Both the position numbers and the translations under genes were made by a program. Below are positions 45,071 through 53,822 of a stretch of DNA of 64,000 nt, piece after piece (the stretch's first letter is position 1; every line of letters starts with the position of its first letter). The notes beneath the pieces were generated by a model, which was not told where the DNA came from, did not search any database, and saw only the letters and a list, made by a program, of their open reading frames with translations. The DNA is from Kribbella antiqua. Its GTDB lineage: Bacteria > Actinomycetota > Actinomycetes > Propionibacteriales > Kribbellaceae. The stretch spans positions 62,001-126,000 of the forward strand of contig NZ_SLWR01000004.1 of NCBI RefSeq assembly GCF_004345665.1, written 5' to 3'.

Positions 45071-46564
45071 TCACGCGGCCGGGGACATCTCCTCCTCGGC
45101 CAGTTCCTTCTGTACGGCGGCCAGTTCGGCAGCCTCGGCCTCTTCAGCGGCACGCCGGCTTCGCAGCCCGCGCAGCGCGGTCAGCGCCACCAGCAGACCC
45201 AGAGTGGAGATGCCGGTCACCACAGCAAGCCCCGGCTTGAACGCCGACAGCATCCCGGCCGGAGTGGTCACCCCCACCGACTGGCTGCTGATCACCGCGG
45301 TGACGATCGCGAGGACCACCGCGCCACCGACCTGGCTGGCCGTGTTGAACAGCCCGGACGCCAGGCCCTGCTCGTTGTCCGGGACACCGGACACCGCCTG
45401 GATGTTCAGCGCCGGGAACCCGATCGCGAACCCGAGGCCGATCAGCATGATGGTCGGGAAGACGGTCGAGAAGTACGCAGACTCCGGGCCGATCCGCAGC
45501 GACAGGGCGTACCCGACCACGAACAGCACCATCGCGCTGATGATCATCGCCTCGGTGCCGATCCGGTCGGCCAGCTTGCCGGCGTTCGGCGACAGCGTGG
45601 CGACCAGCAGGCCGGCGGGCAGGAAGGCGAGCGCGGTCTCGAACGATGACCAGCCGAGCAGGTTCTGCAGGTACAGCGTGCCGATCAGCTGGAAGGCGAC
45701 GTACGAACCGAAGACCGTCAGGATGGCCAGGTTCGCCCGGCGCAGGTTCGCGTTGCGCAGGATGGAGAGCCGGACCAGCGGGTGCTTCGACCGCAGCTCG
45801 ATCGCGATGAAGGCGCCCAGCAGGACGATCGCGAGCGCGAACATCCCGAACGTCTGGACCGACACCCAGCCGGCGTGTTCGGCGCCGACGACGGCGTACA
45901 CCAGAGACAGCATGCCGCCCGTGACGGTGATCGCGCCGGGTACGTCGTACCCGCCCGCGACGTCGTCCCGCGGGCTGTCCGGGATCAGCTTGAGCGCGAA
46001 CAGCAGCACGATCAGGGCGACCGGGCCGGGCATCAGGAAGGTCCAGCGCCAGCCGACCTCGGTCAGCGCGCCGCCCAGGATCAGGCCCATCGAGAAGCCG
46101 CTGGCGGCGCAGGTGGTGAAGATGCTGAGGGCACGGTTACGGTCCGGGCCCTCGTGGAAGGTCGTGGTGATGATGGAGAGCGCGGCCGGCGCGGTGAACG
46201 CGGCGGCGACGCCCTTGACGAACCGCGCGGCGATGAGCAGTTCGGGGTTGGTGGCCAATGAGCTCAGCATCGAGACCACGGCGAACACGGCCAGCGCGAC
46301 CAGGAACACGCGGCGGCGGCCGAGCAGGTCGGCGGTCCGGCCGCCGAGCAGCAGCAGGCCGCCGTACCCGAGCACGTAGCCGGTCACGACCCACTGCAGA
46401 GAAGAAAGGGAGACGCCCAGGTCGGCGCCGATGGAGGGCAGGGACATGCCGACCATCGACACGTCCAGGCCGTCGAGGAAGATCACGCCGCAGACCACCA
46501 GAAGGGCGCCCCAGAGGCGCGCGTCCCAGGTCATGCGAGCCGGTGATGTGGTTTGCGTAGTCAC
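45071..46564 (-). CDS. MFS drug exporter, DHA2 (EmrB/QacA) family
   Basis: A 497-residue proton-coupled exporter with about 14 helices. It has LDGLDVSMVGMSLPSIGADLGVSLSSLQWVVTGYVL, GGRTADLLGRRRVFLVALAVFA (motif A) and GFSMGLILGGALTEVGWRWTFLMPGP (motif C-like). A charged Glu/Ala coiled tail ends the protein. GTG 46564 was chosen over ATG 46582 because a TTGACA...GAATTG promoter ends just before it and covers the ATG. It diverges from a MarR gene and is presumably its target. Confidence 0.9.
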   Translation of the reverse strand: MTTQTTSPARMTWDARLWGALLVVCGVIFLDGLDVSMVGMSLPSIGADLGVSLSSLQWVVTGYVLGYGGLLLLGGRTADLLGRRRVFLVALAVFAVVSMLSSLATNPELLIAARFVKGVAAAFTAPAALSIITTTFHEGPDRNRALSIFTTCAASGFSMGLILGGALTEVGWRWTFLMPGPVALIVLLFALKLIPDSPRDDVAGGYDVPGAITVTGGMLSLVYAVVGAEHAGWVSVQTFGMFALAIVLLGAFIAIELRSKHPLVRLSILRNANLRRANLAILTVFGSYVAFQLIGTLYLQNLLGWSSFETALAFLPAGLLVATLSPNAGKLADRIGTEAMIISAMVLFVVGYALSLRIGPESAYFSTVFPTIMLIGLGFAIGFPALNIQAVSGVPDNEQGLASGLFNTASQVGGAVVLAIVTAVISSQSVGVTTPAGMLSAFKPGLAVVTGISTLGLLVALTALRGLRSRRAAEEAEAAELAAVQKELAEEEMSPAA

Positions 46565-46573
46565 GAGGAGAGA

Positions 46574-46637
46574 CAATTCCATGCACGTGCATCTAATGTC
46601 AAGGCATTAAATGCGGTTGCATAGAATGCGTCTGCAT
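46574..46637. promoter_or_regulatory. three ATGC-N4-GCAT boxes in the divergent DHA2/MarR promoters
   Basis: ATGCACGTGCAT (46581-46592), ATGCGGTTGCAT (46611-46622) and ATGCGTCTGCAT (46626-46637). On the minus strand TTGACA (46597-46602) and GAATTG (46574-46579) are separated by 17 bp that contain the first box. On the plus strand the last two boxes overlap a TTGCAT/GATAAC promoter for marR. MarR binding would block both. Confidence 0.75.
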
Positions 46638-46652
46638 GATAACGTCGCCTCC

Positions 46653-47081
46653 ATGACCGCCACAGAGGTCAGCGTTGGGACTGGTGAGACCAGCGCCGAC
46701 GTACGGGAATGGCGCGAGCTGCTGGCCCGCCACGCCGACCTGACCTGCGCCCTCGACCGGGCCTTGCAGGCTGGTCACTCGCTCGGCATGAGTGAGTACG
46801 AGGTGCTCGAGCGCCTCGCCGAGCTGCCCGAGCAGTCCGCGAAGGTGCAGCAGATCGCCAAGTCGGTGCACCTGAGCCAGAGCGCGCTGTCCCGCGTGAT
46901 CGGCCGGCTGGAGACCGCCGGCCTGGTCGAGCGGCACATGTGCCCGGAGGACCGCCGCGCGGTCAACGTCCGGCTCACCGAGACAGGCCTGGCGCTCCAG
47001 ACCGAGGCTCAGCCCACCCAGCGCCGAGTCCTCGCCGAGCGCCTGCACGCTCCCTTGATCAAGTCCTGCGACCCGCTCTAG
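46653..47081 (+). CDS. MarR-family transcriptional regulator
   Basis: A 142-residue winged-helix repressor: GMSEYEVLERLAELPEQSAKVQQIAKSVHLSQSALSRVIGRLETAGLVERHMCPEDRRAVNVRLTETG, with the wing DRR motif of MarR proteins. Three matching palindromes lie in its promoter region, shared with the divergent DHA2 exporter. A phenolic or antibiotic-like ligand is expected but cannot be named. Its end overlaps the ilvA end by four bases. Confidence 0.92.
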   Translation: MTATEVSVGTGETSADVREWRELLARHADLTCALDRALQAGHSLGMSEYEVLERLAELPEQSAKVQQIAKSVHLSQSALSRVIGRLETAGLVERHMCPEDRRAVNVRLTETGLALQTEAQPTQRRVLAERLHAPLIKSCDPL

Positions 47082-48280
47082 TTCAGCGTGTACGTGTAGC
47101 CGTTGCCGATCAGGCCTGCCAAGACCCGCTCGCGGTGTTCCTCACCCCGCAGTTCGAGCTGTAGCGCGACCTCGACCTCGTCCAGGTTCAACGTTTCCGA
47201 GATGCGCTCGTGCAGGACCTCGATGATGTTCGCGTCCAGGGCCGCGAGCTGGGTCAGCAACGTCGCCAGGCCGCCCGGCGTGTCCGGGATCCGCACCCGC
47301 AACGACAGGTACCGGCTGGCCGCGGCCATACCGTGCTGGATGACCCGCATCAGCAGGATCGGGTCGATGTTCCCACCGGACAGAACCACCACGACCGGCG
47401 GCTTGAACCGCTTGGGTTCGTCCAGTACGGCGGCCACCGCGGCGGCACCGGCCGGTTCGACCACGAGCTTCGCGCGTTCGAGCACCAGTAAGAGGGCCTT
47501 GGACAACGAGTTCTCGCTGACCGTGCGCATCTCACCGACGTACTGCCGGATCGTCTCGAACGGGACCTTGCCCGGCAGCCCGACCGCGATCCCGTCCGCC
47601 ATCGTGGACATGCCGGTCAGCTGGATCGGTTCGCCGGCCGCGAGCGAGGCGGGGTACGCCGCGGCGCCCGCGGCCTGCACACCAACCACCTCGATCGGCA
47701 GCCCGTCACGCTGCATCGCCGCCGCGATCCCGGCGATCAGCCCGCCACCACCCGTCGGTACGACGACCGTCCGCACCTGCGGGCATTGCTCGACGATCTC
47801 CAGACCGGTGGTCGCCTGACCGGCCACGATGTCCGGGTGGTCGAACGGGTGGATCAGCACCGCGCCGGTCTCGGCTTCGAACGCACGAGCCTCCCGCAGG
47901 CAGTCGTCGATCGACGTACCGGCGAAGCGGATCTCGGCGCCGTACGCGCGGGTCGCCTTCTCCTTAGGGATCGGCGCGCCGTGCGGCATGAACACGGTCG
48001 CCTTGATGCCGAGCAGCTGCGCTGCGAGCGCGACGCCCTGCGCATGGTTTCCGGCGCTCGCCGCTACCACGCCGCGCGCTCGCTCCTTCTTCGACAGCCG
48101 CGCCATCCGCACATACGCGCCGCGCAGCTTGAACGACCCGGTCCGCTGCAGGTTCTCGCACTTGAGGAACACGTCGCCGCCGACCAGCTCACTCAGCCAC
48201 CGCGAGTACTCCAACGGCGTCGGCGCCACCACGTCATGCAGCAGATCCGCGGCCCGGGCAACCTCCCTGGCATCGATCAC
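47078..48280 (-). CDS. ilvA: threonine dehydratase with one ACT domain
   Basis: A 400-residue PLP enzyme that deaminates threonine to 2-oxobutanoate, feeding isoleucine synthesis or threonine breakdown. It has the PLP lysine in LQRTGSFKLRGAYVRM near residue 50, ASAGNHAQGVALAA, VPTGGGGLIAGIAAAM (phosphate loop) and VVVLSGGNIDP. The C-terminal ~75 residues (SLRVRIPDTPGGLATLLTQLAALDANIIEVLHER) form a single ACT domain, shorter than the double regulatory domain of E. coli IlvA. Isoleucine inhibition is therefore uncertain. Starts at GTG 48280. Confidence 0.94.
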   Translation of the reverse strand: MIDAREVARAADLLHDVVAPTPLEYSRWLSELVGGDVFLKCENLQRTGSFKLRGAYVRMARLSKKERARGVVAASAGNHAQGVALAAQLLGIKATVFMPHGAPIPKEKATRAYGAEIRFAGTSIDDCLREARAFEAETGAVLIHPFDHPDIVAGQATTGLEIVEQCPQVRTVVVPTGGGGLIAGIAAAMQRDGLPIEVVGVQAAGAAAYPASLAAGEPIQLTGMSTMADGIAVGLPGKVPFETIRQYVGEMRTVSENSLSKALLLVLERAKLVVEPAGAAAVAAVLDEPKRFKPPVVVVLSGGNIDPILLMRVIQHGMAAASRYLSLRVRIPDTPGGLATLLTQLAALDANIIEVLHERISETLNLDEVEVALQLELRGEEHRERVLAGLIGNGYTYTLN

Positions 48281-48362
48281 GCTCTCACCCTACGGCCGCA
48301 CAAACCCGGTGCGACGGCAACGCCGACCGAATACGCTCAAGGAACTTGACCGAGGGGGCTAC

Positions 48363-49640
48363 GTGATCGTCACGGCTGTAGTCGTGCGCGCATCTGACGA
48401 GGCTGTTCTGCTGCTGCCGTCGGGTCTTCCGCAGCTCGAGGTCACCGGGAAGCTCTGGTTCCCGGACGTCGAGGCGGTGCTGCAGCAACTGGAGATCGAG
48501 GCCTATGTACTCGCGTGCCTCGACGACGAACCGGATTCGACGACGTACCTGATGGTCTCGGCCGGCGCGACGCCACCGAACTCCGAGTGGGTGCCGGATC
48601 TCGACGATCCGGCGGTCGTCGCCGCGCGGAAACACCTCGCCCTGCCGGCAGGCTCCCCCGTGACGCCGGCTTGGACGATGCCAGGCTGGTACGCCGAGGC
48701 GCTTTCGTGGATCGGGGAGCAGCTCCAGCTGACCGGCCCAGTGGCTCAGGTTCGGTCGTGGGGATTGTCGAACGTACTGCGCTGTCCGACAGCCAAGGGG
48801 GACGTGTACTTCAAGGCGCTCGCTCACTCCAGCACCATCCGTCCGGCCCGGATGGATGCGCTGCCGTTGTTGTTCGCGCATGAGCCGAGGTTGCTGAAGC
48901 ACCTCTCGGACGAGCGACCTGGTGCCGTGCCGGCGCCCCTGGCCGTGGACGAGAAGCGGGTCTGGATGCTGTTGCCGGACGTCGGCCATCCGTTGGCTGA
49001 CTCGTCCGACGTCTCGGTGTGGATCGAAGCGCTGCGAGGGCATGCGAGATTGCAGCGCAGCTATGTGGATCAGACGGATCGACTGCTGGAGTTCAGCTGT
49101 GTCGACCGGCGGCTCGCCGTACTGGATGCCGAGCTCGACCGGCTGCTCGGCCCGAACCCGGTGACCGACCGGCTCGACGCGGACGAACGCGAGCTGCTGC
49201 CGCGACGGGCCGCGCAGTTGCGAGAGGCAATCAACGAGCTGGCGGCGATCGGCGTACCGGAGACGCTGCTGCACGGGGACCTGCATCCGCGGAATCTCGC
49301 CGTACGGGATGGGCGGGTACTGGTGTTCGACTGGACCGACGCGGCGGTGTCGCACCCGTTCCTGGACCTGGTGACATTCTTCGACGACCGCTCACCGATC
49401 TCGATGGATCCTCGGCTGAAGGACGCCTATCTGGCCGAGTGGGAGGAGTATGCGTCCTCCACGGAGTTGCGCCGGGCGCTCGAGCTGGCGGAGGAGCTGG
49501 GCGCGCTGCATCAGACGATGACGTCGATGCATCTGCTGGACCACGTCTCCGGGCCGAGCAACGAAAGCATGTTCCGCGGCGCTGTCTGGTGGCTGCGTCA
49601 AGTCATCACTTGTGCAGGATCGCCAACTGATTCCGCATGA
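48363..49640 (+). CDS. APH-family phosphotransferase with unrelated N-terminal domain
   Basis: A 425-residue protein. The first ~110 residues (IVTAVVVRASDEAVLLLPSG...WFPDVEAVLQQLEIEAYVLACLDD) resemble a degraded NUDIX-like beta domain without the NUDIX box. The rest is an APH kinase fold: VYFKALAHSS with the ATP lysine, LLHGDLHPRNLAVRDGRVLVFDWTDAAVSHPFLDL with the HGDxHxxN catalytic loop and DW metal site. The substrate is unknown. The GTG start has GAGGGGG upstream. The last 35 bases overlap the convergent HExxH gene. Confidence 0.82.
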   Translation: MIVTAVVVRASDEAVLLLPSGLPQLEVTGKLWFPDVEAVLQQLEIEAYVLACLDDEPDSTTYLMVSAGATPPNSEWVPDLDDPAVVAARKHLALPAGSPVTPAWTMPGWYAEALSWIGEQLQLTGPVAQVRSWGLSNVLRCPTAKGDVYFKALAHSSTIRPARMDALPLLFAHEPRLLKHLSDERPGAVPAPLAVDEKRVWMLLPDVGHPLADSSDVSVWIEALRGHARLQRSYVDQTDRLLEFSCVDRRLAVLDAELDRLLGPNPVTDRLDADERELLPRRAAQLREAINELAAIGVPETLLHGDLHPRNLAVRDGRVLVFDWTDAAVSHPFLDLVTFFDDRSPISMDPRLKDAYLAEWEEYASSTELRRALELAEELGALHQTMTSMHLLDHVSGPSNESMFRGAVWWLRQVITCAGSPTDSA

Positions 49641-50349
49641 CGCGACGGACCGGCGGATCCAGGTGGCGGTCCCAGTCCGGGCGGCGCTCGCCGCGGAGCA
49701 GGGCGTAGTACGCGAGCGCCTCGGACAGCGCCGCCTCCCGCAGGTACCCGCGGGCCACCGACTGCTTACCCCGGCCGTTCGGTCGCGGACGACGCTCGTA
49801 CGCCGCATTGGCGGTGAAGATCCCGAGTCCGTAGAACACGGTGAGCAGATCGGTCAGCGACTCGTGGTCGGGCCGGTGCGCGAAGATCCGGGCATCGCCG
49901 AGCAGCAACTCGTGCCCGAGCTCATGCGCGTAGATCGCGACCAAGGCGACCGGGTCGGCGGCCAGTGCGGGCGCGAGCTGGATCTCGTTGCCGTCGGCAC
50001 CGCGGATCCACCGGCCGCTCTGCTCCTTCAGGATCCCGCGATAAGGCCGGATGCCTTCGGCAACAAGCCCGAAGCTGAGCGCGCACTGCCCGGGCGGCAA
50101 ATCCATCCGCCCCGCGACCCGTGCACACAACTCCTCAGCCGCTGCGAGACTGCCGTCGTACCCAGCCGGCACGAACTCGCCAGGCACCACGATCGGCCGG
50201 AGCAGGACCTCACGCCCGAATTCGTTGACCAGCCAGTTCATCGACGCCCGGATCCAGCGCCGGCTCCCACCCGCCAACCGCTCCCGAGGCGCCTTCAACT
50301 CCGCCCGCCGCCGCATCGCCCCGATCGGATTCCTCACCCGCCGAATCAT
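49606..50349 (-). CDS. HExxH-containing hypothetical protein (putative metallopeptidase)
   Basis: A 247-residue soluble protein. The zinc motif ALVAIYAHELGHELLLGD near residue 140 is followed 15-20 residues later by HESLTDLLTVFYGLGIF, where the Glu or Asp could be the third ligand (gluzincin-like). The N-terminal region has GYDGSLAAAEELCARVAGRMDLPPGQ; the C-terminal region is helical (REAALSEALAYYALLRGERRPDW). No signal peptide is present. I cannot assign a peptidase family or substrate. Confidence 0.7.
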   Translation of the reverse strand: MIRRVRNPIGAMRRRAELKAPRERLAGGSRRWIRASMNWLVNEFGREVLLRPIVVPGEFVPAGYDGSLAAAEELCARVAGRMDLPPGQCALSFGLVAEGIRPYRGILKEQSGRWIRGADGNEIQLAPALAADPVALVAIYAHELGHELLLGDARIFAHRPDHESLTDLLTVFYGLGIFTANAAYERRPRPNGRGKQSVARGYLREAALSEALAYYALLRGERRPDWDRHLDPPVRRVMRNQLAILHK

Positions 50350-50376
50350 CCCTGCCCGGCGGCTCCCTAAACGTGT

Positions 50377-51180
50377 CTACTTGAGCAGGAGCTTGCCGAG
50401 GCGGCGGGAGGCTATGTACATGCCGAGGGTGCCCATGGCGGCGAGGTAGAGGGCGTTGGCGAGGAGGGACCAGGAGACGGTGCCGGTGGTGAAGGCGCGT
50501 TCGAGGACGACGCCCTGGTAGAGCGGGGTGATCTCGACCAGCCAGCGGATCGCGGCCGGGTAGGTCTCGACCGGGTAGAAGGTGGCCGAGAACAGGAACA
50601 TCGGCATGATCGCGAGCTGCACGAACTCGAAGTCCTGCCAGCTGCGCATGAACGTCGTCAGAGCCATCCCCGCACCGGCGAACGCCATCCCGATCAGCAC
50701 CGACGCCGGCAGCGCGACGATCGCCCACCACGACTCGACCAGCCCCATGGCCAGCATCACCAGCAGGAACATCGCCGAGTAGCAGGCGCCGCGGAGCAGC
50801 GCCCACGTCACCTCGCCGGTCGCGACGTCCCACGGCCGCAACGGCGTCGCCAGCATCGAGTCGTAGAGCTTCGCGTACTTCATCCGGAAGAAGATGTTGT
50901 ACGTCGAGTCGAAGATCGCACCGTTCATCGCCGAGCTGGCCAGCATCGCCGGCGCGACAAAGGCGGCGTACCCGATCACGGTCCCGTCGGCCAGCGTGAA
51001 GTCGCCGACCAGCTGAGCCACGCCGATGCCGATCGACAGCAGGTAGAACACCGGCTCGAAGAAGCCGGACACGAACACCACCCAGGACCGGCGATAGACC
51101 AGGAAGTTGCGCTCCACGATCTGCCTGCCGTTCCCGGCGCGGACAGGAACCGGTACGACGCGTGCGGTGAGAGTTGCCAT
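50377..51180 (-). CDS. ABC-2 type permease, second subunit
   Basis: A 267-residue membrane protein with six predicted helices: RNFLVYRRSWVVFVSGFFEPVFYLLSIGIG, FVAPAMLASSAMNGAIFDSTYNIFFRMKYAKLYDSMLATPLRPWDVATGE (conserved ABC-2 coupling region) and MFLFSATFYPVETYPAAIRWLVEITPLYQGV. Its ATG shares a base with the upstream permease stop (TGATG). With the other permease and ATPase it probably forms a heterodimeric exporter, NodJ-like in pattern. The substrate is unknown. Confidence 0.9.
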   Translation of the reverse strand: MATLTARVVPVPVRAGNGRQIVERNFLVYRRSWVVFVSGFFEPVFYLLSIGIGVAQLVGDFTLADGTVIGYAAFVAPAMLASSAMNGAIFDSTYNIFFRMKYAKLYDSMLATPLRPWDVATGEVTWALLRGACYSAMFLLVMLAMGLVESWWAIVALPASVLIGMAFAGAGMALTTFMRSWQDFEFVQLAIMPMFLFSATFYPVETYPAAIRWLVEITPLYQGVVLERAFTTGTVSWSLLANALYLAAMGTLGMYIASRRLGKLLLK

Positions 51181-51962
51181 CAGCGGATCAACCTCCGGTT
51201 GAAGCCACGAATGGCAAGCCAGGTGCCGACCAGGAACCAGGCCAGCAGATACAGGACGTTGACGAGCGCGAGCCACGGCTCGACTGTGCCTAGACTCAGG
51301 TCGCGGCAGAGCTCGACGCCGTGCCACAGCGGGCTGACGTAGGCGAGCCACTCGATCCAGTTGGGCAGCTGCGAGACCGGGAAGAAGGCCCCGGAGAACA
51401 GGAACGCCGGCACCACCCCGAACCGGAAGACCATCGCGAAGCCCGCGTCGTTGTCCAGCTTCGTCGCGTACGCCGCGACCGGCGCCGCCGCGGCCATCCC
51501 GACCAGCAGGGCGACCGGCAGCCCGAGCAGGCCAAGTGGCGAATCAAGCCCACCGAAAGCGGCGATCACCACCAGGAACACCGCGCACGTGCTTGCCACC
51601 CGGAAAGCTATGAACCCGAACTGGCCGAAGACGACATCCGCCGGACGCAACGGCGTCGCGATCATCGAGAAGTAGAACTTCTGCCACTTCAGCCCACTCA
51701 TCACCGGGTACGTCGCCTCACCCACAGCGATCTGCAACCCGGTCGCCGCCAGCAGCCCCGGCGCGATGAACTGCAGGTAGCTCACGCCGCCCAGCGCGTC
51801 AGTCCCATTGCCGTCCACGAACGACCCGAGCCCGATCCCCATCGCGGCCAGGTAGAGCAGCGGCAGCAGGAAGCTGCTGATCAACGTGCCCTTCCAGGTC
51901 CGCTTGTAGACCGTCAGCCAGTAGTCGAACTGGCGACGTCCGTTCTCCAATGCGAGCGTCAT
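51180..51962 (-). CDS. ABC-2 type permease, first subunit
   Basis: A 260-residue membrane protein: FDYWLTVYKRTWKGTLISSFLLPLLYLAAMGIGLG, FIAPGLLAATGLQIAVGEATYPVMSGLKWQKFYFSMIATPLRPADVVFGQ, and FLFSGAFFPVSQLPNWIEWLAYVSPLWHGVELCR. It is about 30 percent similar to the next gene by eye, which suggests an old duplication. Coupled at both ends by one-base TGATG overlaps, so the three genes are made in fixed ratio. Confidence 0.9.
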   Translation of the reverse strand: MTLALENGRRQFDYWLTVYKRTWKGTLISSFLLPLLYLAAMGIGLGSFVDGNGTDALGGVSYLQFIAPGLLAATGLQIAVGEATYPVMSGLKWQKFYFSMIATPLRPADVVFGQFGFIAFRVASTCAVFLVVIAAFGGLDSPLGLLGLPVALLVGMAAAAPVAAYATKLDNDAGFAMVFRFGVVPAFLFSGAFFPVSQLPNWIEWLAYVSPLWHGVELCRDLSLGTVEPWLALVNVLYLLAWFLVGTWLAIRGFNRRLIR

Positions 51963-52909
51963 CAGTCCACCAGCGTCCGGCCGGTCAGTCGCAGGAACAC
52001 GTCCTCCAGAGTCGAGCGTCGTACCAGGACCGCTGCGGGCTCCAGACCACGCTCATGTACGGCGGCGACCGCGCGCTCACCGTCGTCGGTGTAGAGGAGC
52101 AACCGGTCCGGCAGCACCTCGATCCGCTGGGCCAGGTCGGACACCTTCCCGGCCAGGGCGTCGTGGTCGGCCAGCATCACGTCAGGCCCGAAGCGCAGCT
52201 CGGTCACTTCACGGGTCGAGTAGTCCCGGATCAGCTCGGCCGGCGAACCCTCGGCCGCGATCAGGCCGCCGTCCATCACGACCAGCCGGTCGCACAGCTG
52301 CTCGGCCTCATCCATGTAGTGCGTCGTGATGATCAGCGTCACGCCGGCCTGCTTCAGCCGGAACAGCTTGTCCCACAACAGGTGCCGCGCCTGCGGGTCG
52401 AGGCCGGTCGTCGGCTCGTCGAGCAGCAGCAGATCCGGCTTGCTGACCAGCGACCGGGCGATCGTCAGCCGCCGCTTCATCCCGCCGGACAGCTCGTCGA
52501 CCTTGACCTTCGCCTTGTCGGTCAGCGAGACGAACTCGAGCAACTCGTCCGCGCGGCTGCGGCACTCGGCCCGGCTCAGCCCGAAGTACCGCCCGTACAC
52601 CGTCAGGTTCTCGTGGACGGACAGCTCGGTGTCGAGGGTGTCGTCCTGTGGACAGACACCCAGCCGGGCCCGGATCGCCGGCCCGTCGGTCGCCGGGTCC
52701 ATGCCGAGGATCCGCAGCGTGCCGCCGCTGGCCGGCGAGACCGCACCGATCATCCGCATCGTCGACGACTTGCCCGCGCCGTTCGGCCCGAGGAACCCGA
52801 ACGCCTCACCCCGCCACACATCCAGGTCGATCCCGCGCACCGCCTCGAAGGCGCCGTACGCCTTCTTCAGCCCGCGCAACTGGACCAGAGACTCCCGCTG
52901 CTCACTCAC
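51962..52909 (-). CDS. ABC exporter ATP-binding protein
   Basis: A 315-residue ATPase from GTG 52909. It has Walker [36 protein letters not shown] (Q-loop), signature ELSGGMKRRLTIARSL, Walker B LLLLDEPTTGLDPQAR and IITTHYMDEAEQLCDR. The C-terminal extension ends RRSTLEDVFLRLTGRTL. It is the first gene of the three-gene exporter operon, pointing away from the MerR gene 91 bp upstream on the same strand. Confidence 0.92.
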   Translation of the reverse strand: MSEQRESLVQLRGLKKAYGAFEAVRGIDLDVWRGEAFGFLGPNGAGKSSTMRMIGAVSPASGGTLRILGMDPATDGPAIRARLGVCPQDDTLDTELSVHENLTVYGRYFGLSRAECRSRADELLEFVSLTDKAKVKVDELSGGMKRRLTIARSLVSKPDLLLLDEPTTGLDPQARHLLWDKLFRLKQAGVTLIITTHYMDEAEQLCDRLVVMDGGLIAAEGSPAELIRDYSTREVTELRFGPDVMLADHDALAGKVSDLAQRIEVLPDRLLLYTDDGERAVAAVHERGLEPAAVLVRRSTLEDVFLRLTGRTLVD

Positions 52910-53000
52910 GGCCCCGACCCTAGACGGGCCTGCCGACACTTTTCTTGTCGTTTTGAGCGGCTCCACATCCGCGACGGTAGAACCTCAAGACGACTGGAGG

Positions 53001-53768
53001 TCAACCTCGGTAGCCAAGCCGGCGGACGGCGTACGCTTTGATCGCCCGTGACAGCCAGGGCGGCAGGTCCAGGTCCACTGTCTCGATGATGGCTCGCTGG
53101 TCCGCGTTGTCGAGGATCAGATCGCCAAGCGCGTGGTACGACGACGCATCGGCCGGCCACAGTGCCAGTACGCCCTGGTAATGCTGCTCCATCAGTTCCA
53201 ATGCCTCGGCCGAGTCCGCAGGAACGCCGCGGTCGCGAGCGGCCGCCATCCGTAGCAACAGCCGCCGGCCCTCGTCGGCAAGGTCCTCGTACTCCTCCCG
53301 GGACCACCCGTCGGTCGCCCTGACCGCGGTCTCGAAGTGCTCGCCGACGGCCGCTCCGAAGCGCTCGGTCAGGTCGCGGCGCAAGCGGGCCCGCCCGGCC
53401 GACAGCCCGGCGAAGAACTGGTCGTCGGTGACCGTCTCGTCGCCGGACAGCCCCGCGATAGTCCGATCGACCGCGCTGATCACATCCTCCAGCCGCTTTC
53501 GCTCCCGCAGCAACTGGGCACGATGGTCCCGCAGGGCGGCCACTTCATCGTGCCCCTGATCCAGAATCCTGCCGATCTCCGGCAGCGATACGTCGAGCTC
53601 ACGCAGCAGCAGGATGCGCTGGAGCCGGAGCAGTTCGGGGCGGCCGTAGTAGCGGTAGCCGTTCGGCGCGACCCGGCCCGGCGGCAGCAGGCCGATAGCG
53701 TCGTAGTGCCGTAGGGTCCGCACCGAGACGCCGGCCAGCCGGGCCACCTCACTGACCGTGCGCTCCAC
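53001..53768 (-). CDS. MerR-family regulator with TipAS-like effector domain
   Basis: A 255-residue regulator. The N-terminal MerR domain is VSEVARLAGVSVRTLRHYDAIGLLPPGRVAPNGYRYYGRPELLRLQRI, followed by a coiled dimer helix and then a C-terminal TipAS-type domain (ERFGAAVGEHFETAVRATDGWSREEYEDLADEGRRLLLRMAAARDRGVPADSAEALELMEQHYQGVLALWP) that in TipA binds thiopeptides or other hydrophobic drugs. A palindrome inside a 19-bp promoter spacer faces the amidohydrolase gene. Starts at GTG 53768. Confidence 0.9.
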   Translation of the reverse strand: MERTVSEVARLAGVSVRTLRHYDAIGLLPPGRVAPNGYRYYGRPELLRLQRILLLRELDVSLPEIGRILDQGHDEVAALRDHRAQLLRERKRLEDVISAVDRTIAGLSGDETVTDDQFFAGLSAGRARLRRDLTERFGAAVGEHFETAVRATDGWSREEYEDLADEGRRLLLRMAAARDRGVPADSAEALELMEQHYQGVLALWPADASSYHALGDLILDNADQRAIIETVDLDLPPWLSRAIKAYAVRRLGYRG

Positions 53769-53783
53769 GAGACCCCTTCCGAG

Positions 53784-53814
53784 TTGGAGTATGACGTTAC
53801 GTCACCCTTTAGCG
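53784..53814 (+). promoter_or_regulatory. MerR-type promoter with 19-bp spacer and central palindrome
   Basis: TTGGAG (53784-53789), a 19-bp spacer, then TTAGCG (53809-53814). The spacer contains the perfect palindrome TGACGTTACGTCA (53792-53804). A lengthened spacer with a central dyad is the hallmark of promoters that MerR proteins activate by DNA distortion. It drives the amidohydrolase gene; the divergent merR start is 16 bases to the left. Confidence 0.8.
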
Positions 53815-53822
53815 TCCGCGGC

